From positions 1 to 56,666 of the IMG/VR virus record IMGVR_UViG_3300030098_004888: a DNA stretch of 56,666 bases. One strand, written 5' to 3'. A model generated the notes under the pieces. It saw nothing but the letters and a program-made list of their open reading frames with translations. It ran no database searches and was not told the DNA's origin. Position numbers and translations under genes: made by a program. Source of the DNA: a virus. This document shows positions 56,446 to 56,666 of this stretch, piece by piece (position 1 is the stretch's first letter; the number at the start of each line of letters is the position of its first letter).

Positions 56446-56595
56446 ATGGAAAGAAAAGAATTAATAGACAAAATTTTAAGTTTAGCAGGAGATGAATTTG
56501 AAACTAAAGAAGATTATATAAAATTAGCAAAAGAAACAACTGATGAGTTAGTTAAAAGATTAATTTACATTAACCAACAATTATTAAACAACTAA
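56446..56595 (+). CDS. Small early protein (49 aa), alternative allele
   Basis: Starts MERKELIDKILSLAGDEFET; helical, ends LLNN. Occupies the place held by the two genes 95-355 and 374-529 at the other end. Leader AACTAAATAACTATGG. Unknown function. Confidence 0.7.
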   Translation: MERKELIDKILSLAGDEFETKEDYIKLAKETTDELVKRLIYINQQLLNN

Positions 56596-56666
56596 AACTA
56601 TGAAAGAAAAAACATTATCAGAACTTCAAAAACTAAAAGATAGGTTAGCTTGGTATGATTTATTTG
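56590..56666 (+). repeat. Second terminal overlap (identical to 530-606)
   Basis: 77-base perfect match to 530-606, including the leader and start of the 540 gene. Together with 56351-56443 it brackets the allelic difference. Confidence 0.85.
56600..56666 (+). CDS. N-terminal part of the 540-707 gene (cut by contig end)
   Basis: Starts MKEKTLSELQKLKDRL with the AACTAAAACTATG leader; same sequence as 540-606. Truncated only by the window. Confidence 0.8.
   Translation, partial: MKEKTLSELQKLKDRLAWYDLF

Noticed and set aside
1-56666. tRNA genes, integrase, lysogeny repressor, insertion sequences
   Set aside because: None seen on reading both strands; no attachment-site repeat or transposase motif. 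tRNA absence was judged by eye and not by a scan.

Overview
The window is one tailed-phage genome, almost certainly circular or circularly permuted, from a phage of a Bacteroidota (probably marine, Flavobacteriia-like) host. Reasons: AT-rich DNA; promoters of the Bacteroidota -7 type TAnnTTTG; A-rich translation leaders instead of Shine-Dalgarno sites; signal peptides ending in AQ; and a secreted protein with a C-terminal tail like the host type IX secretion signals. The first 93 bases recur at 56351-56443 and 530-606 recur at 56590-56666, but the cassette between them differs, so the ends overlap around the circle (unit length about 56.35 kb) and carry two alleles.

Layout. (1) Early region, + strand, about 50.7 kb to the end and on through the junction to 8.6 kb: many very small acidic proteins with near-identical leaders (AACTAAAACTATG), then a recombination and replication block: ERF/Sak-like annealing protein, RecE-like exonuclease, a DnaA domain IV protein, an SSB-like protein, DnaB helicase, two PD-(D/E)XK nucleases and an endonuclease VII. 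No DNA or RNA polymerase is seen, so host polymerases are presumably used. (2) Late region, - strand, 38.1 kb down to 8.6 kb: nucleotide-metabolism protein, double GroES, terminase, portal, scaffold, major capsid protein, tail/ring proteins, a large muzzle-like protein, large internal virion proteins and a lysis-type membrane cassette. The structural order and several sequences resemble crAss-like podoviruses, though this genome is much shorter. (3) Late region, + strand, 38.2-50.3 kb: duplicated surface proteins, virion transglycosylase, tail fibre, DUF5675 protein, an envelope cassette (outer-membrane barrel, cysteine-less thioredoxin, T9SS-like secreted protein), thermonuclease, basic virion-type proteins, an amidase-like protein and a winged-helix regulator.

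Three non-coding stretches carry most of the regulatory structure: 50.35-50.72 kb, 51.23-51.58 kb (terminator, iterons, 44-bp tandem repeats, palindrome) and 53.57-53.92 kb (multi-helix RNA with a pseudoknot). A family of TTAGGGAC-GTCCCTAA palindromes marks early units.

The most unusual candidate is a ~70-nt RNA on the - strand at 9557-9628, inside the late operon. It has a -7 box, a small 5' hairpin, an open segment and a terminator. The open segment contains a perfect 15-nt complement of the leader plus start codon of at least five early genes, with 10 or more matching bases at about 14. I propose it as a trans-acting antisense RNA that shuts off early translation when late transcription begins. 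This is inference from sequence only.
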